Source: an uncultured Eubacteriales bacterium (lineage in GTDB: Bacteria > Bacillota > Clostridia > Christensenellales > Christensenellaceae). From it: 25,075 nt of DNA. The notes beneath the pieces were generated by a model that was not told where the DNA came from, did no database searches, and saw only the letters and a list, made by a program, of their open reading frames with translations. Where the stretch lies: NCBI GenBank assembly GCA_900545085.1, contig UQXU01000018.1, forward strand, positions 1 to 25,075, given 5' to 3'. The position numbers and the translations under genes are program-made. Numbering within the stretch: the first letter of the stretch is position 1; each line of letters begins with the position of its first letter. This document shows, piece by piece, positions 1 to 7,533 of the stretch.

Positions 1-35
1 TAAAAAAACCCGAAGAAAAAATCTCGATAGGATAA
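1..35 (+). CDS. ktrB: KtrB/TrkH potassium channel subunit, last residues only
   Basis: The reading frame that is open from the window edge ends K-K-P-E-E-K-I-S-I-G and stops at 33-35. The complete KtrB homologue at 21791-23119 ends E-K-I-S-V-G, so the tail matches almost exactly. The gene lies 21 nt before a ktrA homologue, the usual ktrB-ktrA order. KtrB is the membrane channel-like subunit for K+ uptake. Only the C-terminal ten residues are visible, so the call rests on the shared tail and the neighbour. Confidence 0.75.
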   Translation, partial: KKPEEKISIG

Positions 36-56
36 AAAAGGAGGGCTCAACCACAG

Positions 57-728
57 ATGAAATCCATGTTGGTCATTGGCTTGGGCAGATTCGGCAAGCA
101 TCTTGCTAAAGAATTGACTAAGCTTGGCAACGACGTCATGGTCGTAGATATTAAAGAAGAACCGGTAAAAGATCTCATTTCGATAGTCACCGCCGCTCAG
201 ATAGGCGACTGCATGGATGAAGCCGTTCTGAAATCTCTTGGTATAAACAACTTCGACGTCTGCTTTGTATGTATTTCGAATAACTTTCAGGCTTCTCTGG
301 AAATAACTTCTCTGCTAAAAGAAATGGGCGCCGCGAAAGTAGTCTCCAGAGCAGGCAGGGATATCCAGGCTAAATTCCTCCTGCGCAACGGCGCAGATGA
401 TGTAATATACCCCGAGAGAGATATGGCTCAGCGCGCAGCGGTCAAATACAGCGCGTACAACGCATTCGACTATATCGAGCTGACCCCGGAATACGCAATA
501 TTCGAAATCGAAACTCCCAAAGCATGGGTCGGGCACAAAATAGGCGATGTAAACGTGCGCTCTAAATACAACGTAAACATTATAGGCTATAAATCAGCCG
601 ACAAAATCACACCTATGACCTCCGCAGATCACGTATTCAGCGAGGGACAGCATTTAATAATAGCGGCCAATAAAAAGGACGCAAAACTGCTCTTTGAAAA
701 GGGCAAAGCAAATAAATTCATCAGGTAG
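57..728 (+). CDS. ktrA: KtrA/TrkA family potassium uptake regulatory subunit (RCK)
   Basis: Cytoplasmic gating ring subunit of a KtrAB-type K+ uptake system. The 223-residue length fits single-RCK KtrA (about 220) rather than the double-length TrkA of E. coli. An N-terminal Rossmann RCK_N domain carries GLGRFG at residues 8-13, followed by an acidic residue at the end of strand 2 (VVDIKEE), the usual nucleotide-binding pattern. Residues from about 140 on form the RCK_C domain. An AAGGAGGG ribosome binding site at 38-45 supports the start. It follows the end of ktrB and precedes a small membrane protein by 8 nt, so the three look like one operon. It resembles the second KtrA at 23138-23785 at roughly half of positions by eye. 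Half of its Ile codons (10 of 20) are ATA, typical of this chromosome. Confidence 0.93.
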   Translation: MKSMLVIGLGRFGKHLAKELTKLGNDVMVVDIKEEPVKDLISIVTAAQIGDCMDEAVLKSLGINNFDVCFVCISNNFQASLEITSLLKEMGAAKVVSRAGRDIQAKFLLRNGADDVIYPERDMAQRAAVKYSAYNAFDYIELTPEYAIFEIETPKAWVGHKIGDVNVRSKYNVNIIGYKSADKITPMTSADHVFSEGQHLIIAANKKDAKLLFEKGKANKFIR

Positions 729-736
729 GACAACTA

Positions 737-1225
737 ATGGCAAACAACAAACAAAAGACGGTAATAATCAACACGGCACAGAACAAAAAGACCATAAAAA
801 TGCTCAAAATGGGCGGCATAATTTTCGGCGCGCTTATCGTAATTATATGCTTTTGTTATTTTCTGCTCGGCAACGTCAGAATATCTTTCGCCGAGACAAA
901 ATTCAGCATGACAGGTCTTTTCGTCAGCGAAACATGGAACTACGAGGACGTATACGAAGCATATCTCACAGACGACTTCGACACCGGCATGATGAGCTTC
1001 GGAACGGACACCAAAGACACCATAAACGGCATATACAACAACAACGAGCTTGGCGAATATACCATCGCAGCGTACCGCGATATTAACACATACATAGTAA
1101 TGCGCAACATAGACGGCTCGCGTATCGCGTTCAATCTCAAAACTCTCGATTTGACAAACGAAGCCTGGGACGAAATGCAGAAGCACCTGACACAAGAGCA
1201 AATCGGCAAGCGCGACGAGGGATGA
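737..1225 (+). CDS. Membrane-anchored protein of unknown function in the ktr operon
   Basis: I do not recognise this 162-residue protein as a named family. A short polar N-terminus is followed by one hydrophobic segment at about residues 26-45 (GGIIFGALIVIICFCYFLLG) and then a soluble domain of alternating strands ending in a helix (EAWDEMQKHL). The fold pattern is reminiscent of bacterial PH-like domains, but that is a guess. The start lies 8 nt after the ktrA stop, with a weak GTAGGA ribosome binding site overlapping that stop, so translation is probably coupled. Its position last in a ktrB-ktrA transcript, right before a terminator, suggests a role linked to K+ transport or envelope stress. 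No signal peptidase site is evident. Confidence 0.7.
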   Translation: MANNKQKTVIINTAQNKKTIKMLKMGGIIFGALIVIICFCYFLLGNVRISFAETKFSMTGLFVSETWNYEDVYEAYLTDDFDTGMMSFGTDTKDTINGIYNNNELGEYTIAAYRDINTYIVMRNIDGSRIAFNLKTLDLTNEAWDEMQKHLTQEQIGKRDEG

Positions 1226-1287
1226 CGAACAAAGACCGGATTATCGAATGAACGAGTCCGTTAAAAAACGGACACTGGAAAAAGAAC

Positions 1288-1331
1288 CCTCCTATGGCAG
1301 ATTTAAAGAAAGCGCCATAGGAGGTTTTTTT
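1288..1331 (+). terminator. Rho-independent terminator of the ktr operon
   Basis: A perfect 11-bp stem CCTCCTATGGC (1288-1298) / GCCATAGGAGG (1314-1324) is followed directly by seven T residues. It ends transcription 60-100 nt after the membrane protein gene. The remaining AT-rich stretch to 1449 shows no further feature. Confidence 0.93.
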
Positions 1332-1449
1332 ATGCCAAGAAGTTATCTTCATCTTCATCTCATACTCGTATTAAAAAATATGATATAAAGATAATAGAAT
1401 TAAAAAAGCAAAGAGAGAAAAATAAAAAAGATATGCTAAAAATTTGATT

Positions 1450-2118
1450 TTATTCTATATCCAGCCCTGCTTTAATACCCAGACCGTTCCGAATGCTCAC
1501 CACCTCACGCTGCTCCTCATGCGTCAGCTCCCTGGGCGGCACGGGAAGCGACGCTCCTATTGCCATTATTTTAGCATAGTGCTCCAGCGACTCCATCCTA
1601 AACCACGCCATCTCCGCTGTATCCGCCCACGTCACCGCGCCGTGGTTCGCCAGCAGCACGGCATTATGCGTATTGACAAAAGGCTCTATCGAGCGCGCCA
1701 CGCCCTCGCTCCCCGGAGCCGAATACGCGGCCACGGGAACATCTCCTATATTGACCATAAATTCAGGATAGCTGCGCGACATTATTGGCATGTTCGCTAT
1801 TGCAAATGCTGTCGCATACGGCGGATGAGCATGAACCACGCTGCCGACGACATTATTGAGCATATAGACGCGCATATGAAGCTTAACCTCTGACGACGGT
1901 TTTAGAGTTCCTTCCAACCGCTCTCCGAAAAGCGTCATTTTAACCAGCATATCCTCTCTGAGGCCGCCCTTTGAAACTAAGGTCGGCGTCGTCCAGAACT
2001 CATTCTCACCTGTACGAACGCTGATATTTCCGTCATTTGCCGCGACAAAGCCTCTGTCGTACATCATCTGACCTATATCTATAATTCTGCGTCTGGCCTC
2101 GCTGTCGCTTACAAACAT
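1450..2118 (-). CDS. Class II aldolase (FucA/AraD/MtnB superfamily), probable 5-deoxyribulose/methylthioribulose 1-phosphate aldolase
   Basis: Zinc-dependent aldolase of 222 residues, the usual FucA-like length. Seen: GNIS at about 30-33, Glu77 in SSE, the HAHPP motif with His96 and His98, and His159 in ANHG. Together these form the three-histidine zinc site and catalytic glutamate known from FucA. The gene begins right after the mtnA stop on the same strand, so the two are one operon. MtnA makes 5-methylthioribulose 1-phosphate or its 5-deoxy analogue. An aldolase of this family would split that into DHAP plus a small aldehyde, the anaerobic DHAP shunt. The alternative is the dehydratase MtnB, a relative with the same zinc ligands. 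The retained FucA-type Glu77 and the absence of other methionine-salvage genes nearby favour aldolase, but specificity cannot be settled by eye. Confidence 0.85.
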   Translation of the reverse strand: MFVSDSEARRRIIDIGQMMYDRGFVAANDGNISVRTGENEFWTTPTLVSKGGLREDMLVKMTLFGERLEGTLKPSSEVKLHMRVYMLNNVVGSVVHAHPPYATAFAIANMPIMSRSYPEFMVNIGDVPVAAYSAPGSEGVARSIEPFVNTHNAVLLANHGAVTWADTAEMAWFRMESLEHYAKIMAIGASLPVPPRELTHEEQREVVSIRNGLGIKAGLDIE

Positions 2119-2119
2119 C

Positions 2120-3160
2120 TCAGTCCGCCTCCTTCATCATTTCGCGCAGGCTGTCTTTATACGGCGCGTTTATTATCCCGCGTTCTGTTATTATAGCGGA
2201 CACCAGTTCAGCCGGAGTTACGTCAAACGCGGGATTGTAGACCTTAACGCCTTCGGGCGCCATCTTCTTCTCATACCACATATCCGTCACTTCCTCCGCT
2301 CTGCGCTGCTCTATAACTATCTCTTCGCCGGAGGATATAGACATGTCCACCGTAGACGTAGGCGCAAGCACATAGAACGGAATGCCGAAATGCTTCGCCA
2401 TTATCGCCACTCCCATAGTCCCTACTTTGTTGCAGCAATCTCCGTTCGCCGCTATTCTGTCTGCTCCGACGAGCACAGCATCCACCCAGCCCTTGCTCAT
2501 CACACTCGCCGCCATATTGTCGCATATAACCGTAGTATCTATTGCATCTGCGCAGAGTTCAAACGCAGAGAGCCGCGCCCCCTGGAGCAGCGGTCTCGTC
2601 TCATCAGTAAAAACTCTGAAGTTCATGCCCCGCTCTTTTCCTATATGCAGCGGCGCGAGCGCCGTTCCATACCGCACAGTCGCCAACTGACCTGCGTTGC
2701 AGTGCGTCAATATTCCACAGCCGTCTTTTAAAAGAGTCAGCGCATACTCGCCTATGGCTCTGCTCGCGTCTATCTCTGCCTGATATATTCCGTCTGCCTT
2801 TATCTTGAGCTTTGCTGCCAATTCGCTCTTTGGCAAGGTTTTATTCTCCTTCACCACGGAGCTCATCTGCTCCACAGCCCACGATAAGTTCACCGCAGTC
2901 GGTCTCGCGGCTATCAGCGCATCCGCCGCCTCGTCGAAATTCTCACAGTCTATAGCCGCAAGATACGCACCGTAAGCGGCGGCCACGCCTATCGCAGGAG
3001 CGCCGCGCACTTTCAAATGATATATCGCATCTATTATATCGGCCTGCTCCCGCAGCTCCAGCATTTCCAGCTCACCCGGCAGCTTCGTCTGATCTATTAT
3101 AACTATCGCCTGTTTTTTATCGTCAAATCTCACAGTATCTAAATTTGAAATATTCTGCAT
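2120..3160 (-). CDS. mtnA: S-methyl-5-thioribose-1-phosphate isomerase
   Basis: Cytoplasmic aldose-ketose isomerase of the eIF2B-like fold. It converts methylthioribose 1-phosphate, and in some bacteria 5-deoxyribose 1-phosphate, to the ribulose form. With the start at 3160 the protein is 346 residues, close to the usual 350. Seen: VRGAPAIG at 51-58, THCNAG with the catalytic Cys154, and VLVGADRI with the catalytic Asp234. The open frame extends to 3241, but the start at 3160 has GGGAG just upstream and gives the family-typical N-terminus. A TATAAT-like -10 at 3186-3191 on this strand lies inside the extension, which also argues for the short form. The gene abuts the aldolase downstream. The kinase and nucleosidase needed for the full pathway are not in the window. 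Confidence 0.95.
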   Translation of the reverse strand: MQNISNLDTVRFDDKKQAIVIIDQTKLPGELEMLELREQADIIDAIYHLKVRGAPAIGVAAAYGAYLAAIDCENFDEAADALIAARPTAVNLSWAVEQMSSVVKENKTLPKSELAAKLKIKADGIYQAEIDASRAIGEYALTLLKDGCGILTHCNAGQLATVRYGTALAPLHIGKERGMNFRVFTDETRPLLQGARLSAFELCADAIDTTVICDNMAASVMSKGWVDAVLVGADRIAANGDCCNKVGTMGVAIMAKHFGIPFYVLAPTSTVDMSISSGEEIVIEQRRAEEVTDMWYEKKMAPEGVKVYNPAFDVTPAELVSAIITERGIINAPYKDSLREMMKEAD

Positions 3161-3262
3161 AATCTTCTCCCTTATTGCAGCCTGCATTATATATAATTTT
3201 AACACAACACACTGAGCTTTGGTATGTATTTTCTTTCCCAATGCTCTTAAAGTTGTGTTTTA

Positions 3263-3271
3263 TGCTATAAT
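3263..3271 (+). promoter_or_regulatory. Extended -10 promoter for the arsR-nitroreductase pair
   Basis: TGCTATAAT is an exact extended -10 element, 33 nt before the arsR start. No good -35 is seen, as is common for extended -10 promoters. The repressor may bind here to control itself; that is inference from family habit. Confidence 0.6.
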
Positions 3272-3303
3272 GGTTCAAGAAAACGAACTAAAGGAGATAT
3301 TTA

Positions 3304-3690
3304 ATGGACGACTGCCTGAAAAGCAGACTCGCTCTCGTACAGGAGCTGAACGAATGCCGCGGACTCATCAACGCCATGGGCAGCGAGACCAGACAGCTCA
3401 TTGTAACTGCGTTGCTGGAAAGCGATAACGCAGGTCTGCGCGTGGGCGAGATAACAGCAAAAACACATCTTTCGCGTCCTGCTGTTTCTCATCATCTAAA
3501 AATTCTGCGTGATGCAAAAATAATAACTCTGCGCCGATGCGGCACTATGAATTTTTACTACATGGACACCAGCCTATCGGAATGGACTAAGCTGCGCGAC
3601 CTGATTACTCATATCTGCCAAGCAATAGAACAAGCTCAGAAAAACGGATATTTACAAGAAGAAAAAGAAGATTGGAATGGAGGATACTGA
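3304..3690 (+). CDS. ArsR-family winged helix transcriptional regulator
   Basis: A 128-residue winged helix repressor. The helix-turn-helix covers about residues 46-72 (VGEITAKTHLSRPAVSHHLKIL, then the wing LRRCGTMNFYY). An AAGGAG ribosome binding site at 3291-3296 supports the start. Cysteines at 4, 19 and about 79 do not form the CxC pair of arsenic or cadmium sensors, so a metal ligand cannot be predicted. The gene ends 1 nt before the preferred start of the nitroreductase, so the pair is translationally coupled. The repressor probably controls this oxidoreductase. It diverges from mtnA across about 140 nt. Confidence 0.88.
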   Translation: MDDCLKSRLALVQELNECRGLINAMGSETRQLIVTALLESDNAGLRVGEITAKTHLSRPAVSHHLKILRDAKIITLRRCGTMNFYYMDTSLSEWTKLRDLITHICQAIEQAQKNGYLQEEKEDWNGGY

Positions 3691-3691
3691 T

Positions 3692-4357
3692 TTGGATATA
3701 ATGCAGGCTATGAAAAATCGTCACTCAGTCAGAAGCTACACAGACAAAAAAATAGACCCGCAGGCTCTGGACGAGCTTCAGGCTTTGACCGCTCAATGCA
3801 ACAAAGAAAGCGGACTTAACATACAGCTCATCACAGATGAACCGGAAGCTTTCAGCGGAATGATGGCGCATTACGGCAAATTCAGCGGAGTAAAAAATTA
3901 TATAGCTCTCGTCGGGCGCAAATCTCCCGATTTACAGGAAAAAGCAGGCTATTACGGCGAAAAGCTCGTGCTCCGCGCTCAGCAGCTCGGTCTTAACACA
4001 TGCTGGGTTGCAATGACCTACAGCAAAGGCAAAAGCAAGCACAAGATAAATAAAGGTGAAAAACTCGTCTGCGTTATCTCCCTGGGCTACGGCTCTACAC
4101 AGGGCGAAGGTCATGCCAAAACGAAAACGGTGGAACAGGTCTCGAGCGTCAAAGGCGACATGCCGGATTGGTTTCTGAAAGGCGTAGAATGCGCCCTTCT
4201 CGCTCCCACGGCGATGCACCAGCAGAAATTTGAATTTATTCTGACTCCGGAAGGCAAGGTGTCCGCCAGAGCCACAGGAGGCTTTTACTCTAAAATAGAT
4301 CTCGGAATTGTAAAGTACCATTTTGAAATAGGAGCAGGCAATTTTTCCTGGGCATAA
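3692..4357 (+). CDS. Nitroreductase family flavoprotein (TM1586-type)
   Basis: FMN-dependent oxidoreductase with two nitroreductase half-domains. The N-terminal RHSVRSY box is the usual FMN phosphate contact, and GLNTCWVAM in the middle is the family's second conserved block. The frame also has an ATG at 3677 inside arsR, but a strong GGAGG at 3679-3683 lies 8 nt before the TTG at 3692, so I prefer the TTG start (221 residues). The substrate is unknown; such enzymes reduce quinones, nitro compounds or thiol-reactive electrophiles. Co-transcription with the ArsR-type repressor suggests induction by such a compound. Confidence 0.85.
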   Translation: MDIMQAMKNRHSVRSYTDKKIDPQALDELQALTAQCNKESGLNIQLITDEPEAFSGMMAHYGKFSGVKNYIALVGRKSPDLQEKAGYYGEKLVLRAQQLGLNTCWVAMTYSKGKSKHKINKGEKLVCVISLGYGSTQGEGHAKTKTVEQVSSVKGDMPDWFLKGVECALLAPTAMHQQKFEFILTPEGKVSARATGGFYSKIDLGIVKYHFEIGAGNFSWA

Positions 4358-4382
4358 TAAGCATATATGACAGACTTCATAG

Positions 4383-4427
4383 ACAGAAAAGCTCCCGACC
4401 GCTTCTCATGCGTTCGGGAGTTTCTGT
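4383..4427. terminator. Bidirectional terminator between the nitroreductase and uraA
   Basis: The stem CTCCCGACCGC / GCGTTCGGGAG has one mismatch and is extended outward by ACAGAAA / TTTCTGT. The flanking A-rich left and T-rich right arms serve both strands. The two genes converge here. Confidence 0.85.
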
Positions 4428-4430
4428 TTC

Positions 4431-5768
4431 TTATTTTTTGCTCTCTTCCAAAGCCTTTTTTTCTTTTTTAGTAGTTTTGAATAAAGTGTCGGGTAATATC
4501 GCATTAAGCAGTACGCCTGCTAACGTCGCCACAAACTGACCTGAAAGCACAAGGTTGTTTGCGATTTCCGTATCGCCTGCGCCAAAAAGCTCGAACAGAG
4601 GCTTCAGCGAAACGCTGGAAAGTCCCAATCCTGTAACCAATATTACGGCAACTATAACCAGATTGCGGCTCTGAGTAAAGTCCGTCTTGGACGTTACGAG
4701 CGAACGAAGACCTATGCTTGCTATCATTCCGTAAAGTATAAAGCTGATTCCGCCGAGAACGGGCGTAGGTATACTTTGCAGCACTGCGCCAAACTTTCCG
4801 ATCATACCCATTATAACAGCAAAAACAGCAGCGATTCTGAGTATTCTCGGATCGTACGCACCTGTGACAGCAAGGACGCTTGTATTCTCGCCATAGGTGG
4901 TGTTTGGCGGACCGCCGATGAGCCCTGCAAACATCGTAGCGAGACCATCTCCCAGCAGTGTCCTATGAAGACCCGGATTCTCAAGGAAGTTCTTCCCTAC
5001 CACCGCGCCGTTAGTAACTACATCGCCTATGTGCTCCATGAACGTAACTATAGCTATAGGAGCAATAAGCACTATACTGCTCAAGTCAAATACAGGCAGT
5101 GAGAATGAATCCAAAGATATGAACCACCCTGAATCAGCTACAGTTTGCAGATTAACCAGTTGCCCCCAGCCGGCAGCCTCGGACAATCCCGCAGCGTCGC
5201 AAATCAGACAGAGCACATATCCTGCCACAAGCCCCATAAGCACAGGCAGGAGGTTGAGAAACCCGCGCACAAAGCACATAAACACTATGACCACCGCCAG
5301 CACTATCAATGCAATCGGCCAGCAAGCCGAGGCGTTAGTAATCGCGCTCGGAGCCAGACTCAAGCCGATGACTACTATTATCGGCCCTGTCACAACGGGA
5401 GGAAACAGCTTCTTTATTCGCTCTGCGCCTATCAGCTTTACGAGAAGCGCAAGAATCACGTATATCAATCCTGCGAAGATTATCCCGCCCTGCGCCTTGG
5501 GAATATCCTGCTGCGTAAATATTACGGCTTGCAGCGCAGTGATAAACGCAAAGCTGGAGCCCAGAAAAACGGGAACTATGCCTTTGGTACAAAGATGGAA
5601 TATCAATGTTCCTATACCCGCGCAGAGAAGGGCAACGGAGGGATTCGTACCCACAATGGACGGAACGAGTACAGTAGCTCCAAACATAGCGAACACGTGC
5701 TGCACGCCCATGACGAAATGCCGCGGAGTGAGAGGAGGTCTTTCGATCTTGACTTTTTCTTTCCCCAT
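4431..5768 (-). CDS. uraA: Uracil permease, NCS2 family
   Basis: Inner membrane nucleobase:H+ symporter, 445 residues with about 14 hydrophobic segments and the two-fold repeat of the family. Residues that mark the uracil branch are visible: Glu245-His246 in VTFMEHIGDV and Glu294 in NTTYGENTSV, matching the substrate-binding Glu and His of E. coli UraA. The VFLGSSFAF stretch at 67-75 is the crossed strand region of transmembrane segment 3. It lies 5 nt after purB on the same strand, so a purine biosynthesis gene and a pyrimidine uptake gene appear to share a transcript. It could also be called pyrP. The lysine- and glutamate-rich C-terminus is cytoplasmic. Confidence 0.93.
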   Translation of the reverse strand: MGKEKVKIERPPLTPRHFVMGVQHVFAMFGATVLVPSIVGTNPSVALLCAGIGTLIFHLCTKGIVPVFLGSSFAFITALQAVIFTQQDIPKAQGGIIFAGLIYVILALLVKLIGAERIKKLFPPVVTGPIIVVIGLSLAPSAITNASACWPIALIVLAVVIVFMCFVRGFLNLLPVLMGLVAGYVLCLICDAAGLSEAAGWGQLVNLQTVADSGWFISLDSFSLPVFDLSSIVLIAPIAIVTFMEHIGDVVTNGAVVGKNFLENPGLHRTLLGDGLATMFAGLIGGPPNTTYGENTSVLAVTGAYDPRILRIAAVFAVIMGMIGKFGAVLQSIPTPVLGGISFILYGMIASIGLRSLVTSKTDFTQSRNLVIVAVILVTGLGLSSVSLKPLFELFGAGDTEIANNLVLSGQFVATLAGVLLNAILPDTLFKTTKKEKKALEESKK

Positions 5769-5773
5769 GCTTG

Positions 5774-7204
5774 TCAGACCTTGACCTCGCCTGTCATGCT
5801 CAGCTTATCTCCATATTGAGCTAAGACAGGGGTGACAACGTCGCGCACAAATATTTCAACCTGCTCGGGCGCTCTTCCCACAAAATTCTCTGCCTTCATT
5901 ATTGAATCTATGTGCTCGTCCGACATCGGGAATGCATCGTCCGCCTTTATCAGCTCTATGAGATTGTTGGGCAGACCCTCTCCCTTTACTCTCGCGCTGG
6001 CCTGCATTGAATACTGACGTATCTTCTCGTGAAGCTCCTGTCTGTCTCCTCCGAGCTTGACCGCTTCCATCAGCAGCGTCTCTGTAGCCATGAAGGGCAG
6101 CTCTGCATTGATATGAGACTCGATAACCTTTGGATATACAACCATGCCGTCTGTTACGTTCATAAATATATTCAATACGGCGTCTATAGCTAAAAATGCC
6201 TGAGGAATTACGAGACGTTTGTTCGCCGAGTCGTCCAGCGTGCGCTCGAACCACTGCGTAGATGCAGTCATAGCCGGGCTGGACGCAAGAGAGAGCACGA
6301 ATCTGGACAGCGCCGCCATTCTCTCGCTGCGCATCGGATTACGCTTATATGCCATCGCAGACGAGCCTATCTGCTTGGCGCCGAACGGCTCCTCCATCTC
6401 TTTCAGATTCTGCAGCAGGCGCATATCACCTGAGAATTTATACGCGCTGGAGGCTATCTGAGCGAGTACATTTATAACTCTTGTGTCAAATTTACGCGGA
6501 TATGTCTGCCCCGTGACAGCATATGACTTTTCATATCCCAGCTTAGCCACTACTCTGCGCTCCAGCTCTGCCACCTTATCGCTGTCTCCTTCAAAGAGCG
6601 TCATGAAGCTGGCCTGTGTTCCTGTCGTTCCCTTAACGCCGCGCAGCCTGATGCAGCTTTGAACCTGCTTGAGTTCTTCCAAATCCAGCAGAAGATCCTG
6701 AATCCAAAGCGTCGCGCGCTTGCCTACTGTAGTAAGCTGAGCCGGCTGGAAATGCGTGAAGCCGAGCGTCGGCATATCTTTGTATTCCAGAGCAAAGCTG
6801 CTGAGCTTCGATATAACATTCGCCAGCTTCAGCTCTACGAGCTTGAGAGCCTCGTCCATAACCATAATGTCTGTATTATCTCCGACATAGCAGCTTGTCG
6901 CTCCCATGTGGATTATTCCTTTAGCAGAAGGACACTGCACTCCATACGCATACACATGGCTCATAACATCATGGCGAACCTGTTTTTCTCTCTCCTCTGC
7001 TACGTCATAATTAATATCCTCTGCATGAGCGCGCAGCTCGTCCAATTGCTGCTCGGATATGGGCAGACCAAGCTCGCTCTCCGCCTCAGCCAAGGCTATC
7101 CAAAGCTTACGCCACGTGCGGAACTTTACCTCATCCGAAAATATATGCGCCATCTCATCAGAAGCATATCGCGTTATCAATGGGTTTTCGTATTTTTCCT
7201 TCAT
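5774..7204 (-). CDS. purB: Adenylosuccinate lyase
   Basis: Cytoplasmic fumarase/aspartase superfamily enzyme. It releases fumarate from SAICAR and from adenylosuccinate in purine synthesis. The 476-residue form is the family length. Seen: RHDVMSHVYA with His78, THFQPAQ with His151, and the flexible signature loop GSSAMAYKRNP at 280-290. The frame is open to 7267, but a plausible promoter at 7272-7300 would start RNA near 7265, inside that upstream ATG. Clostridial homologues begin like the ATG at 7204. An AGGAGG at 7236-7241 lies about 31 nt before this start, too far for normal spacing, and the close upstream sequence is a poor ribosome binding site. Confidence 0.95.
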   Translation of the reverse strand: MKEKYENPLITRYASDEMAHIFSDEVKFRTWRKLWIALAEAESELGLPISEQQLDELRAHAEDINYDVAEEREKQVRHDVMSHVYAYGVQCPSAKGIIHMGATSCYVGDNTDIMVMDEALKLVELKLANVISKLSSFALEYKDMPTLGFTHFQPAQLTTVGKRATLWIQDLLLDLEELKQVQSCIRLRGVKGTTGTQASFMTLFEGDSDKVAELERRVVAKLGYEKSYAVTGQTYPRKFDTRVINVLAQIASSAYKFSGDMRLLQNLKEMEEPFGAKQIGSSAMAYKRNPMRSERMAALSRFVLSLASSPAMTASTQWFERTLDDSANKRLVIPQAFLAIDAVLNIFMNVTDGMVVYPKVIESHINAELPFMATETLLMEAVKLGGDRQELHEKIRQYSMQASARVKGEGLPNNLIELIKADDAFPMSDEHIDSIMKAENFVGRAPEQVEIFVRDVVTPVLAQYGDKLSMTGEVKV

Positions 7205-7271
7205 TATTTCAGTTTCGGAAGCGACGCTCCCACTACCTCCTGTTTTCGTTAGTTTTACACATACCATTTTG

Positions 7272-7300
7272 ATTTTACCCTAAATTCTCGCAATAAGCAA
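7272..7300 (-). promoter_or_regulatory. Probable purB-uraA promoter
   Basis: TTGCTT (7295-7300) and TAAAAT (7272-7277) on the minus strand are spaced by 17 nt. The rest of the 329-nt divergent gap (7205-7533) is AT-rich. It holds a plus-strand TATAAT at 7362-7367 without a clear -35, a candidate for ftsQ. I saw no purine riboswitch or other structured leader. Confidence 0.45.
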
Positions 7301-7533
7301 TAGCATTGTAAATTAATCGACTTTTTTACCGTTTTTTCTTTTATTTCTCTTGCTTTTAATATATAATCTAAGTAGAATCTGTGGTTTACAGTTTAACCAA
7401 CGGACAACTCCGCCGACAGTCGATATATAAGATTATTACAGTCTTACGACGCTAAAACAAGTTGCCGTTATCATGCTTAGAGAAAACTATTTTCACTACT
7501 CGATAAAAAAGTATTTTGGGATGGATTTTGTGA

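Noticed and set aside
694..1086. 130-codon plus-strand frame rich in Arg, Asn and His
   Set aside because: It overlaps ktrA and the membrane protein gene in another phase, and its composition is typical of a shadow frame.
5029..5784. 251-codon plus-strand frame opposite uraA
   Set aside because: Antisense shadow of a strongly conserved permease; no ribosome binding site and no recognisable domain.
7205..7533. Possible purine riboswitch upstream of purB
   Set aside because: The leader would be only about 60 nt and shows no conserved three-helix junction.
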